Shown here piece after piece: positions 52,602-61,122 of a stretch of 64,000 nt of DNA. Source of the DNA: Spirosoma sp. KCTC 42546 (GTDB lineage Bacteria; Bacteroidota; Bacteroidia; Cytophagales; Spirosomataceae). The notes under the pieces are model-generated. The model had not been told where the DNA came from. It was given only the letters and a program-made list of their open reading frames with translations, and searched no databases. A program made the translations under genes and the position numbers. Where the stretch lies: assembly GCF_006965485.1 (NCBI RefSeq), contig NZ_CP041360.1, positions 2,418,001 through 2,482,000 on the forward strand. Reading direction: 5' to 3'. Position 1 is the first letter of the stretch. Every line of letters begins with the position of its first letter.

Positions 52602-53651
52602 ATGAATACTACGCCAACAATTCTTGTTCTGGGTGCTACTGGAAGCATCGGTTATGCCGTAACCGCCAATCTGCTGGCCCGCCAGTTGCCGGTAACCATC
52701 CTCGTTCGAAACCGGGCTAAAGCCGAAGCATTATTCCCGAATCAACCTACGCTGACGTTGGTAGAAGGCGATGTACAGGATGCCACGTTGTTGAATCGAA
52801 TTGCTGTAAATCAGGACTTTATCTTTTATGGCATCAATTACCCCTACAATAAATGGTTTGGCAACATGGACACGGCCACCCAAAAGGTGATTGACGCTGC
52901 CGCTCAACAGCAAGCGACCATTATTTTGCCGGGCAACGTCTACAATTTTGGGAATACCAAAGCCCCAATCCGGGAGGATAGCAAACCGAATCCCTGCACC
53001 CGAAAAGGCCAGTTGCGTGTTGAGATTGAAGCCATGTTAGAGCAGGCTGCCACTGCCGGCAACTGCCGGGTCATGAACGTTCGGTTGCCCGATTTCTGGG
53101 GCCCAAACGTACTGAACGAAGGCGTAAAGCCCATCTTTGAAAATGCACTCAATGGCAAAGCACTACCCTGGATTGTAAATGTGGATATTCCACACCAGGC
53201 CGTATATACGAAAGACGCGGCTGAAGTTATTGTCCGATTAATGTTGCGGGATTGGGCTACGAAAACACAGTCTTCGGGCATTCAATCGAAGCCGTACGAA
53301 GTCTGGAACTATGGTGGAACAACGGTGCCATCCATTCGGTGGTGGTTTGAGCAGATTAACGCCCTAACTGGCAAGCCGTTAAAGGTACAGGTGTACAGTC
53401 GCTTTATTGTCAGTGTTCTGGGACTGTTTATGCCTGTGCTACGTGAAGTGAATGAGATGCTCTATCTCTACGAAAATACAATCGTGCTCGATGATCAGAA
53501 AGTGCTTTCGCTATTCCCCGATTTCCAGCCTACACCCATGAAACAAGCCTTGATCGAAACATTGACATGGTTCTCTGAGCACGAATTAAAACGGTCGTTT
53601 ACGGCAGAAGGAGTTTCGGCTTCAGAATTGACACAACTGCCTATAAATTGA
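52602..53651 (+). CDS. NAD(P)-dependent epimerase/reductase-like protein (extended or atypical SDR)
   Basis: The 349-residue protein begins ILVLGATGSIGYAVTANLL, an NAD(P)-binding motif GATGSIG, then VRNRAKAEALF, which suggests NADP use. The later YNFGNTKAPIREDSKP and NVRLPDFWGPNV segments are typical of NAD-dependent epimerase-like or NmrA-like SDRs. The substrate is unknown. It may form a unit with the DUF4260 gene 83 bases later. Confidence 0.78.
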   Translation: MNTTPTILVLGATGSIGYAVTANLLARQLPVTILVRNRAKAEALFPNQPTLTLVEGDVQDATLLNRIAVNQDFIFYGINYPYNKWFGNMDTATQKVIDAAAQQQATIILPGNVYNFGNTKAPIREDSKPNPCTRKGQLRVEIEAMLEQAATAGNCRVMNVRLPDFWGPNVLNEGVKPIFENALNGKALPWIVNVDIPHQAVYTKDAAEVIVRLMLRDWATKTQSSGIQSKPYEVWNYGGTTVPSIRWWFEQINALTGKPLKVQVYSRFIVSVLGLFMPVLREVNEMLYLYENTIVLDDQKVLSLFPDFQPTPMKQALIETLTWFSEHELKRSFTAEGVSASELTQLPIN

Positions 53652-53734
53652 ATCACCACATCTGTTCTTACAGATTATAAAACTTAGCCGATTCTCTGGA
53701 GCGATACTATCAACTCTTGTAAACAAATACGCAA

Positions 53735-54079
53735 ATGAAAACCTTACTAAAATCCGAAGAACTGATCCAATTTCTAGGCGCTATTTACCTGTTCTCCCGC
53801 CTGAATTTTGCCTGGTGGTGGTTTCCCGCTCTGATTCTCGTACCTGACCTGAGTATGATTGGCTATATTATCAATCCAGCAATTGGGGCAGTACTATATA
53901 ACATTGTGCATCACAAAGGACTGGGTATTGTGATTGGTTTGCTGGGCCTGATGACGGGTAATCAGGCGTTAATGCTGGCAGGAGTTATTCTTTTCGCTCA
54001 CTCCAGTATGGATCGTATGATGGGCTATGGCCTGAAATATTTCGACAGTTTCAAGCACACGAGCTTGGGAGATTTGTGA
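53735..54079 (+). CDS. DUF4260 family small membrane protein
   Basis: The 114-residue protein has three or four hydrophobic segments and the DUF4260 phrases LVPDLSMIGYIINPAIGAVLYNIVHHK and FAHSSMDRMMGYGLKY in shorter form, as remembered. It is an inner-membrane protein of unknown activity. A short run of bases complementary to the downstream gap follows the stop. Confidence 0.82.
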   Translation: MKTLLKSEELIQFLGAIYLFSRLNFAWWWFPALILVPDLSMIGYIINPAIGAVLYNIVHHKGLGIVIGLLGLMTGNQALMLAGVILFAHSSMDRMMGYGLKYFDSFKHTSLGDL

Positions 54080-54110
54080 TTAAAGTAGCGTGCGTGGCCT
54101 CCTACTTTAA

Positions 54111-55133
54111 TCACGCTACCAGTGCCATTCGATACGCACCCGGTGTTTGGCCCGTCCATTTCTTGAATGACCGAAAAAAGACGCTCGGTTCGGCAAAACC
54201 CAGCAGATAGGCAATGTCGGTTGTACTCAGGTAAGGTTCGCGCAGGTGACTGACAGCCAGTTCTTTTCGGGTTTCGTCAAGCAATTGCTGATAGGAGGTG
54301 CCTGCCTCTTTTAGGTGGAGTTGGAGCGTTCGGATTCCCATGGCCAGCCGGTCGGCAATGATGGCCAGCGTGGGTTCTTCCCCCTTCATCATCGAAATAA
54401 TTTCCGATTTCACCCGAGTACTCAACGATGGTAACTTGAGCTTGCTGAGAATGTCGTTCGCATGTTTTTCAAATAGGACCGACAACGTAGGGCTGGCGTT
54501 CAGAACGGGCAAATCGAGCAAGCTGGCATCAAGAACAAGTGTCGTTTCGGGTGCATCGAAGGTTAGGCGGGCGGGGGCAAATACGCGCTCATGTTCCCGC
54601 GTATCAACCGGACGTGGGTAGGCAAAGTGAATCTCGCTGGCTGAAATACGATGCCCTGTCAATGCCCGCATTGCAGACAGGTAAATCGACAATTCGGAGT
54701 TAAGTGCATATTGCGGATAAATAATATCGGCACTGATTATCTGGAGCGATAAGGCAAACTGCTTTCCCGAATTCACAAATTGCCCTGTTGTACGAATACC
54801 TTCGCAAACAATATCCTGGTACTGGCACAGTTTATCAAAGGCGCGACCCAATGTAGGGCTGTGCATCATTACATAGGCTAACACACCGATAGCAACCGGA
54901 TTTACCATTTCACCAAGTTGCAGGGCAATATTGGCGTCGCCCGTGGCCGCTATCACCTCGCGCCAGAGTGCCTGCACCTGCCGAACCAGCACGCGCCCAT
55001 CGGGATCACGCAGTTGCTCGGGGCTGATGCCTACCGCACGAGCCAGCGCATCAGGATTGGCCCCACGCTGCTGGGCGGCAAATAGAATCAGGTTGATGGA
55101 GGCAATGGAGAGGGTGTCGTTGGAGGTTGGCAT
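54111..55133 (-). CDS. AraC-family transcriptional regulator with Arabinose_bd-type N-terminal domain
   Basis: The 340-residue product has an N-terminal ligand-like domain (about 20-210; GEMVNPVAIGVLAYVMMHSPTLG) of the OruR/ArgR-like AraC class, and C-terminal HTH motifs (LSTTDIAYLLGFAEPSVFFRSFK). Its start directly abuts the Uma2 stop (TAGATG), indicating an operon with the two genes upstream of it. Confidence 0.86.
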   Translation of the reverse strand: MPTSNDTLSIASINLILFAAQQRGANPDALARAVGISPEQLRDPDGRVLVRQVQALWREVIAATGDANIALQLGEMVNPVAIGVLAYVMMHSPTLGRAFDKLCQYQDIVCEGIRTTGQFVNSGKQFALSLQIISADIIYPQYALNSELSIYLSAMRALTGHRISASEIHFAYPRPVDTREHERVFAPARLTFDAPETTLVLDASLLDLPVLNASPTLSVLFEKHANDILSKLKLPSLSTRVKSEIISMMKGEEPTLAIIADRLAMGIRTLQLHLKEAGTSYQQLLDETRKELAVSHLREPYLSTTDIAYLLGFAEPSVFFRSFKKWTGQTPGAYRMALVA

Positions 55134-55715
55134 CTAGCAAAAAATACGTTCGTGGGAAACAAGGAGATCGGGGAAAATACAACTGGGGATTTCGCCCGAT
55201 TCGTAAACGTCTACTAACGCATACGTACCATTTTCCAACACATACACGTTGACGGCCTTTTCTTTGGGTTGAATAATCCAGTACTCACGTACACCCGATT
55301 CTTCGTAGAGATTGTACTTTTCGCTAAAGTCGTTCTTAGCTGTTCGGGGCGAAGTAATTTCAATAACCCAGTCAGGCGCACCTAGACAACCGCTGTCGTC
55401 TAATTTAGTTGTATCGCAGATGACACAAATGTCTGGTTGGACAACAGTATGTAGTTGATCTGGTTTGCGCTCATTTCGAATTGGTAAACGCACGTCAAAG
55501 GGTGCTGTATAAATCTGACAACCATTGTTGCCCAGATATATGCTAATATCTACCAATAAATGACTTACTGCTAACTGATGCACCCGTTTCGGTGCCGGAG
55601 ACATCCGATATAATTTCCCTTTGATCAGTTCAACGCTTTCCTCAAACTGCCATTTTAGATAGTCAGCGTAGGTGTACGTTCCGTTGGGGTCGAGTTGGGA
55701 GATGTCGGTAATCAT
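55134..55715 (-). CDS. Uma2 family (DUF820) restriction-endonuclease-like protein
   Basis: The 193-residue product has the PD-(D/E)XK-like core of Uma2 proteins: QPDICVICD, LGAPDWVIEITSPRTAKND (D and E of the active site) and EYWIIQPKEKAV. The family is abundant in Cytophagales and cyanobacteria, and its role is unknown. It overlaps the BtuF-like gene by four bases (ATGA). Confidence 0.88.
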   Translation of the reverse strand: MITDISQLDPNGTYTYADYLKWQFEESVELIKGKLYRMSPAPKRVHQLAVSHLLVDISIYLGNNGCQIYTAPFDVRLPIRNERKPDQLHTVVQPDICVICDTTKLDDSGCLGAPDWVIEITSPRTAKNDFSEKYNLYEESGVREYWIIQPKEKAVNVYVLENGTYALVDVYESGEIPSCIFPDLLVSHERIFC

Positions 55716-56461
55716 ACGTTGTTCAGTGCAATTTCGTTACGCAAGTTCCTAAAATAGTCCGACGAGCGCAACAGTCGGCTACCGTACCAGGAAAATAGCT
55801 CGCCATCCACGACCATCACCCGTGCCAATGGGCAAATCGCGTTAAACTCTGCCTGGTGTTTTTCTGTGAATGGATACGGTTCCGATGATAGGAAAATCAG
55901 ATCGGGCTGGGCTGCCCGAAGGTCATCTGTAGTGATTTCAGGATAGCGCGTCTGATCAGCGAAAACGTTGCTAAATCCTGCTATTCCGAGCATTTCGTGA
56001 ATAAACGTGCCATTGGCCGCTACCATATAAGGCTTTCGCCAGATGAAGTAGGCCACAGAAAGACGTGGAATCTGGAGTAGAGGGATTAGGGAGTCAGTTA
56101 GTTGCAAAGCCATCTTCTCCGCTTCTTCATTCTTTCCAACCAGTGCACCTACATCCCGAATCATCGCCAACGCATCTGGCAGTGTTATGATGTCCGTAAC
56201 ATAAACTGGATAGGTTTGCTGAAGTTCTTCTACTTGCTCCCGGTTATTCTCTTCTTTGTTCGCCAGAATAAGATCAGGATTTAATGCCTGTATTTTACTA
56301 AGATTCAGGGTTTTAGTGCCACCTACTATCGCCTTATGCTTAACTTTAGTAGCCGGATGGATGCAGAATTTTGTGATGCCAACCAGTTGTTCGTCTACAC
56401 CCAGATCGAAGAGTAATTCGGTCTGCGACGGAACGATCGAGACAATGCGTTTGGGGGTCAT
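55712..56461 (-). CDS. BtuF/FhuD-like metal-chelate-binding protein without signal peptide
   Basis: The 249-residue protein follows the periplasmic-binding fold of cobalamin/iron-siderophore receptors: RIVSIVPSQTELLFDLG at the start, IQALNPDLILAN, and the second lobe DDLRAAQPDLIFLSSEP. It lacks a signal peptide or lipobox, so as written it would stay in the cytoplasm; no upstream extension restores one. Signal-less homologues are known in this family, so this is not necessarily a start error. Confidence 0.78.
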   Translation of the reverse strand: MTPKRIVSIVPSQTELLFDLGVDEQLVGITKFCIHPATKVKHKAIVGGTKTLNLSKIQALNPDLILANKEENNREQVEELQQTYPVYVTDIITLPDALAMIRDVGALVGKNEEAEKMALQLTDSLIPLLQIPRLSVAYFIWRKPYMVAANGTFIHEMLGIAGFSNVFADQTRYPEITTDDLRAAQPDLIFLSSEPYPFTEKHQAEFNAICPLARVMVVDGELFSWYGSRLLRSSDYFRNLRNEIALNNV

Positions 56462-56582
56462 AACGTAGGCATTCGGATGGTAAAAAAACCGACTCAGCGC
56501 CGATTTAGCTGCTTTTAACGAGATTTTAGTCGTGAGTTGGAAAATTTGTGCAACGTTTACATCAAGAATTTCTCATTTCACC

Positions 56583-57434
56583 ATGAAACAAGCCATTTTC
56601 ACCTGTCTCATTACCGGCCTGGTTGCTACGGTATCCGTTGCACAGACCCCTGTATCCGGTAAAATTACGTACGAAGGTATGCGTCAGATTGACCGGTCGC
56701 AGATGCGCATGGTCATTAATGGACAGGAAGTTCGACCAGGTGCCCCTGGCGCTCCTGATGCACCGGAAGGGGCACCTGAAGTGATGTCGTTTACGCAGAA
56801 ACTTGTCTTTGCTGGCACAATGGCCAAAGAAGAACGTGATCGGCCGCAGGGAGGTATGATGTTTCGCCGACAAGGTGCCGATGGTAGCCCCGATGGCGCG
56901 GGCGGACCTGGCGGTGGTGATCGGCCCAATCGGGGTGGTGCTATGCGGGCGAATTTCCCATTCGAACAACAGACGTATCTGGATTTAGCCAATCGGCAAC
57001 GGATTGATGTACTGGTGGTGAAGAAAGATTCTGCCAGCCAGACATACCGCTCTGAAAAACCCATGCCAGCCGCAACCGATTGGCAGGAGAGTGAAAAGAC
57101 TAAAAAGATTGCAGGCTATGTCTGCCACAAGGCCACTGCTACGCACCGAAAATTGCCTTATACAATCTGGTACACCACTGATCTGCCCTTTACGTATTCG
57201 CCCGTTGCCGATCTGACTCCACCCAAAGGTGTGGTATTACTGATTGAATCGGACACGGAATCGTATAAAGCAACAGGAGTTTCAATGGAAGCCGTTGCCG
57301 AAGCATCCGTGCAGCCACCTAAAGAGGCTAAAGCTATATCGGCTGACGAAATGGAACAGATCCGGCGAAAAGGCATGGCCGATTTCCGGCAGAAAATGAT
57401 GCAGAACATGAATATGTCTGCCCCCCGGAATTAA
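56583..57434 (+). CDS. GLPGLI family secreted protein
   Basis: From the ATG at 56583 the 283-residue product has a signal peptide (1-20, ending SVAQ), a starting strand GKITYEGM, a Gly/Pro-rich insert (about 57-120), then KKIAGYVCHKATA and YTIWYTTDLPFTYSPV, the motifs of GLPGLI family proteins. These often lie beside carboxypeptidase-regulatory TonB or OMP_b-brl_3 genes, as here (57473). Function is not established. Confidence 0.85.
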   Translation: MKQAIFTCLITGLVATVSVAQTPVSGKITYEGMRQIDRSQMRMVINGQEVRPGAPGAPDAPEGAPEVMSFTQKLVFAGTMAKEERDRPQGGMMFRRQGADGSPDGAGGPGGGDRPNRGGAMRANFPFEQQTYLDLANRQRIDVLVVKKDSASQTYRSEKPMPAATDWQESEKTKKIAGYVCHKATATHRKLPYTIWYTTDLPFTYSPVADLTPPKGVVLLIESDTESYKATGVSMEAVAEASVQPPKEAKAISADEMEQIRRKGMADFRQKMMQNMNMSAPRN

Positions 57435-57442
57435 GTAAATAC

Positions 57443-57546
57443 GAATGAATAATGTACAACGTATAATGCAAAATGAAAAACTTACTGACTGTGAAGCCCT
57501 TACTCCGAGTTTCGTTATTCATTATTCATTGTGCATTATTCATTAA
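57443..57546. repeat. Imperfect inverted repeat spanning the start of the 57473 gene
   Basis: The left part (57443-57477) is GAATGAATAATG-like, and the right part (57509-57546) has TTATTCATTATTCATTGTGC-like units; about three quarters of the positions pair. The start codon lies in the left arm, and the right arm encodes residues 13-25 of the signal peptide. Confidence 0.72.
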
Positions 57547-60451
57547 TTTCAGTGCCTCCGCCCAATCTCCGGGTACTATCAAGGGAACTGTAGTCGACTC
57601 GGTGACTCGCAAGCCCCTGATGGAGGCATCGGTATCCTTATTACTAGCCCGCGATTCGTCGTTGGTAACCTTTGGGATTACGGATGGGGATGGGAAATTT
57701 GAGTTTCCTAAACTGGCCGTAGGTCAATATCGGGTGTTGGTAACGTATGTTGGTTATCGTGGCCGCTCCCGCAGTGTTTCTGTGACCCAGAACGATCCTA
57801 CAGTCGATGCTGGAACCATTGATATAGTTGCCCAATCACAGACTCTCATGGAAGTTTCGGTGCAGGGCGAACGGGCTCCAATTGCCGTGAAAGGAGATAC
57901 ACTGGAGTTCAATGCAGGCTCGTTTAAAACCCGCCCGAACGCACAGGTAGAGGATTTGCTCAAGAAACTGCCGGGCGTGGAAGTAGACCGGGATGGGAAT
58001 GTAAAAGCGCAGGGGCAGGCAATCACCAAAGTACTGGTTGACGGGAAACCGTTTTTCGGGAATGACCCCAAAATGGCCACCCGCAACCTTCCCGCCGACA
58101 TTATCGACAAAGTACAACTCTTCGATCAGGCATCTGAACAATCTACTTTTTCGGGTGTGGATGATGGCGATCGGGAGAAAACGATTAACATCACCACCAA
58201 AAAAGATAAGCGTAAAGGCTCGTTTGGCCAGCAAACGATTGGTGTTGGCCCCAAGCCAGGAGACGATGCCCGTTACTCGGGTCGGGTCAGTTATAACCAG
58301 TTTAATAATGGTCGCCAGATTTCGATGCTGGGTATGGCTAATAATATTAACCAGCAGGGCTTTACGGCGAGTGATTTAGGGCTTGGTAACAACTTCGGTG
58401 GAGCGGGGCAAGGCCAGGGGGGCGGGGGTGGGAGTAACGTGGTACGTGGTGGAGCTGGTGGTGGAAGCGGTAATGGTGCCGGGCAGGTTGGTAGTAATGC
58501 CATCACGCAGTCGTGGGCTGCCGGTATTAACTATCGGGATGGCTGGGGTAAAAAGATTGATGTGGTGAGTAGCTACAACGCCAGCAATACCAACACCCTC
58601 ACCAGTCAGCAAAGCCACCGCGAGAACGTAATTCCCAGTGGTACATCGGGTACAGTGGCTACCCGCGCTGATGCTGGATTTGTTCGTGATCAGGCCAATG
58701 GTTCGGATAATACCAATACCAATCACCGCTTTAATCTCCGGCTCGATTACCGACTCGACTCAATGACGACGATTCGGGTGATTCCGAGCTTATCCTGGCT
58801 AAACTCAAATTATAATAACAATAGCCAATCGCAAACCTTTACCAATGAGGGTGTTCTGGCCAATTCAAGCCTGACCAACTATAACTCTACCGGTACAGGT
58901 TTTACGGGGAATAACTCCTTACTGCTGTTTCGTAAATTTAAGAAACAAGGACGCAGCTTTTCGGTAAACTGGACCATAGGGGCTAATAACCAGGACAATG
59001 AGGGTTTTAATAACTCCGTCAATACGTTTAACGGATCATCTACCAGTCTGACATCTGGTGTTATTACGAAAGATACCGTAACGGGGATAACCACACAGAA
59101 AATAAATCAGCGCAATAATCAGGAGACGCATTCGATGACCAATACGGTTAACGTTAGTTATACTGAACCGCTATCGCTTCGACAGACGCTTGAGTTTCAC
59201 TACAACCTGTCGGATAATCACAATACATCAAACCGGGCCGTAAATGATTTTAATGGCACTACAAATCAGTATGATCTGGTGAATTCCAGCTTGAGTAACA
59301 ACTTTGTAAACGACTACGTAACCAATCGGGGTGGATTGACCTGGCAAACCAAACGACTGAAGTATACCTATGCGTTTGGTGTTGATGCTCAGCAGGCGAG
59401 CCTTAACTCACAAAACCTAAGTCGGGAAACAACCTTAAACCGAACCTATTCGAATTTACTGCCCAACGCCTTGTTCACGTATAATTTTGGCAAGAGCCGG
59501 CGATTACGACTGAACTACCGCACCCGGCTCAACGCGCCATCGGTGAATCAGTTACAGCCTGTAGCGAACAATACGAACCCGCTTAACATCCAGCTTGGTA
59601 ATCTCGATCTGCAACCTGAATACAGTCATACGGTATCGTTGAATTATAACCGGTTTGATGCTGCCACGTTCCGGAACATGTTTGTCTTTTTGAATGCGAG
59701 CCGGACAGATAACAAAATCGTCAACTCAACGACATTCGACAAATCGGGAGCGCAGACAACCATACCGGTGAATACCAATGGGTATTATACTGTCAATGGA
59801 TCGCTGGTATTTGGTCGTCCGCTCAAATTAGGAGCGCAGAAAACGAACCTGAACTTATCGACAAACCTGACCTTTAATCAGGGAACGAGTTTTATAAATA
59901 ATCAATCCAATCAGGCGAAAAACTGGCTGATTGGTCAGGGAGCCACGATAAGTTCAAATTTTACGGAGAAATTAGACCTGAACTTGTCGGGTAACATTAA
60001 CTGGCAATCGGCCAGGTATTCGCTACAACCGCAACAGAATACGACCTTCCTGAACCAGTCCGTAACGCTCGACGTCTATTACCAATTGCCGCTCAAGTTT
60101 ACGTTCTCAACCAACGTTTACTACAACCACTACGGAGGTAGTTCGGCCAGCTTTAATCAGTCGTATACACTCTGGAATGCAACGTTGGCCCGGCAGTTGT
60201 TCAAGCAAAATCAGGGTGAAATCCGGTTCCAGGCATTCGATTTGCTGAATCAGAATCAGAGTATCGTGCGGAACGTAACAGACACCTATACCGAAGAAGT
60301 CCGGAGCCGGGTACTGAACCGCTATTTCATGATCAGCTTCGTGTATAACCTGCGCAAATTTAGTGCGGGCGTTACAGCACCAAGAGATCCATTTCAGGAG
60401 CGGAATGGGGGAGGCCAACGGGGGCAGGGTGGCGGCTTCCGCCGGAATTAA
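57473..60451 (+). CDS. TonB-dependent receptor-like outer-membrane protein (OMP_b-brl_3 family)
   Basis: The 992-residue product has a signal peptide of about 31 residues (SLFIIHCALFINFSASAQ), a carboxypeptidase-regulatory-like domain (about 33-115), a plug-like region with EDLLKKLPGVEVDRDGNV and QGQAITKVLVDGKPFFG, a Gly-rich loop at about 305-345, and a long OMP_b-brl_3-type barrel. It is probably an outer-membrane transporter or channel. The GLPGLI gene lies 38 bases upstream. The signal peptide core is encoded by repeat sequence. Confidence 0.87.
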   Translation: MKNLLTVKPLLRVSLFIIHCALFINFSASAQSPGTIKGTVVDSVTRKPLMEASVSLLLARDSSLVTFGITDGDGKFEFPKLAVGQYRVLVTYVGYRGRSRSVSVTQNDPTVDAGTIDIVAQSQTLMEVSVQGERAPIAVKGDTLEFNAGSFKTRPNAQVEDLLKKLPGVEVDRDGNVKAQGQAITKVLVDGKPFFGNDPKMATRNLPADIIDKVQLFDQASEQSTFSGVDDGDREKTINITTKKDKRKGSFGQQTIGVGPKPGDDARYSGRVSYNQFNNGRQISMLGMANNINQQGFTASDLGLGNNFGGAGQGQGGGGGSNVVRGGAGGGSGNGAGQVGSNAITQSWAAGINYRDGWGKKIDVVSSYNASNTNTLTSQQSHRENVIPSGTSGTVATRADAGFVRDQANGSDNTNTNHRFNLRLDYRLDSMTTIRVIPSLSWLNSNYNNNSQSQTFTNEGVLANSSLTNYNSTGTGFTGNNSLLLFRKFKKQGRSFSVNWTIGANNQDNEGFNNSVNTFNGSSTSLTSGVITKDTVTGITTQKINQRNNQETHSMTNTVNVSYTEPLSLRQTLEFHYNLSDNHNTSNRAVNDFNGTTNQYDLVNSSLSNNFVNDYVTNRGGLTWQTKRLKYTYAFGVDAQQASLNSQNLSRETTLNRTYSNLLPNALFTYNFGKSRRLRLNYRTRLNAPSVNQLQPVANNTNPLNIQLGNLDLQPEYSHTVSLNYNRFDAATFRNMFVFLNASRTDNKIVNSTTFDKSGAQTTIPVNTNGYYTVNGSLVFGRPLKLGAQKTNLNLSTNLTFNQGTSFINNQSNQAKNWLIGQGATISSNFTEKLDLNLSGNINWQSARYSLQPQQNTTFLNQSVTLDVYYQLPLKFTFSTNVYYNHYGGSSASFNQSYTLWNATLARQLFKQNQGEIRFQAFDLLNQNQSIVRNVTDTYTEEVRSRVLNRYFMISFVYNLRKFSAGVTAPRDPFQERNGGGQRGQGGGFRRN

Positions 60452-60464
60452 TTACCAATATCTG

Positions 60465-60539
60465 TTTAACCACAGAGGCACGGAGAACACAGAGATTTAC
60501 ATTGTTTTTCTCTGTGTTCTCCGTGCCTCTGTGGTTAAA
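60465..60539. repeat. 30-bp perfect inverted repeat (CACAGAGGCACGGAG family)
   Basis: The arms 60465-60494 and 60510-60539 are exact complements around a 15-base loop. The unit CACAGAGGCACGGAGAACAC resembles repeats I remember in many unrelated bacterial genomes. It follows the receptor gene and precedes hicA, on opposite strands. Confidence 0.92.
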
Positions 60540-60548
60540 AACTTTGCT

Positions 60549-60597
60549 TATTTAATATACCGGAAATCCTCCCCGTCTTTCAGCGCCAATAGGGTTT
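60549..60597 (-). repeat. 49-bp direct repeat, left copy (duplicated 3' end of the M42 gene)
   Basis: These bases match 61124-61172 at 47 of 49 positions. On the minus strand they encode TLLALKDGEDFRYIK and a stop, the same as the end of the M42 aminopeptidase with one changed residue. The repeat meets the hicA stop codon, overlapping it by two bases. Confidence 0.93.
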
Positions 60598-60838
60598 ACT
60601 CAAACAACTGCTTTGCCAATTCTTCTTTTGTTAAATCGAAATGCTTTGCGATATTTTTCAGGATATTATTTAGAGTGCCTATCTTAATTGGGTCGTGACG
60701 CGGAATGGTCTCATAATGTTGACCGTTTTGCATCGTCTGAATTCGGATATGGCTACCCGTTTGCCGAATTACTTCATAACCGAATGGTTTTAGCAACTTT
60801 ATGAACTCCAGACCTGTCAGATTACGCGGGAACTTCAT
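60596..60838 (-). CDS. hicA: HicA-family mRNA interferase toxin
   Basis: The 80-residue protein begins MKFPRNLTGLEFIKLL and has the HicA double-stranded RNA-binding-like fold, with active His in TGSHIRI. Later HYETIPRHDPIKIGTLNNILK is typical. It should cut mRNA when not bound by HicB. The ATG at 60838 is chosen because it overlaps the hicB stop (ATGA). Its stop codon lies directly at the junction with a 49-bp duplication. Confidence 0.88.
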   Translation of the reverse strand: MKFPRNLTGLEFIKLLKPFGYEVIRQTGSHIRIQTMQNGQHYETIPRHDPIKIGTLNNILKNIAKHFDLTKEELAKQLFE

Positions 60839-61044
60839 AGCGCAAATACTTCGTCCTTCACAAAGTGCAGTCGAACCAGTTGCGGCCACTGCGACGGATT
60901 GTCGTAGTGACAGTCGACGGCATCCCTAATCATTGTTTTTAGTTCAGCCATTGTATCGCCTTGCGTGAATATGTTCTCACCAACGGCTTGCGCGGTATAG
61001 CCGCCTTCGGGATCTTCCTCAACTAAAAAGATTAGTTCTTTCAT
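60835..61044 (-). CDS. hicB: HicB-family antitoxin
   Basis: The 69-residue protein has MKELIFLVEEDPEGGYTAQAVG and ends RLHFVKDEVFAL, the short HicB-like form without a C-terminal DNA-binding domain; relatives are sometimes misnamed 2-oxoisovalerate dehydrogenase. It precedes hicA in the operon, the reverse of the classical hicAB order, and overlaps it by four bases. It should bind and block HicA. Confidence 0.85.
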   Translation of the reverse strand: MKELIFLVEEDPEGGYTAQAVGENIFTQGDTMAELKTMIRDAVDCHYDNPSQWPQLVRLHFVKDEVFAL

Positions 61045-61073
61045 ACGCTTGGCCTGAAAATATGATACAATAT

Positions 61074-61113
61074 AGACAAAAGCGGCTGAATTCTTGTATG
61101 GCTGCTTTTGTCT
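61074..61113. repeat. Inverted repeat upstream of hicB, possible operator
   Basis: AGACAAAAGCGGC (61074-61086) pairs with GCTGCTTTTGTCT (61101-61113) with one mismatch. It lies between the M42 stop and the hicB start, 30 bases upstream of the latter, where a promoter or operator is expected. On the plus strand it is followed by GTTTTTC, so it could also be a terminator remnant. Confidence 0.5.
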
Positions 61114-61122
61114 GTTTTTCGG

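Noticed and set aside
60363..60698. 111-codon plus-strand frame including NHRGTENTE
   Set aside because: It is a translation of the 30-bp hairpin repeat and overlaps the receptor end and hicA on the other strand.
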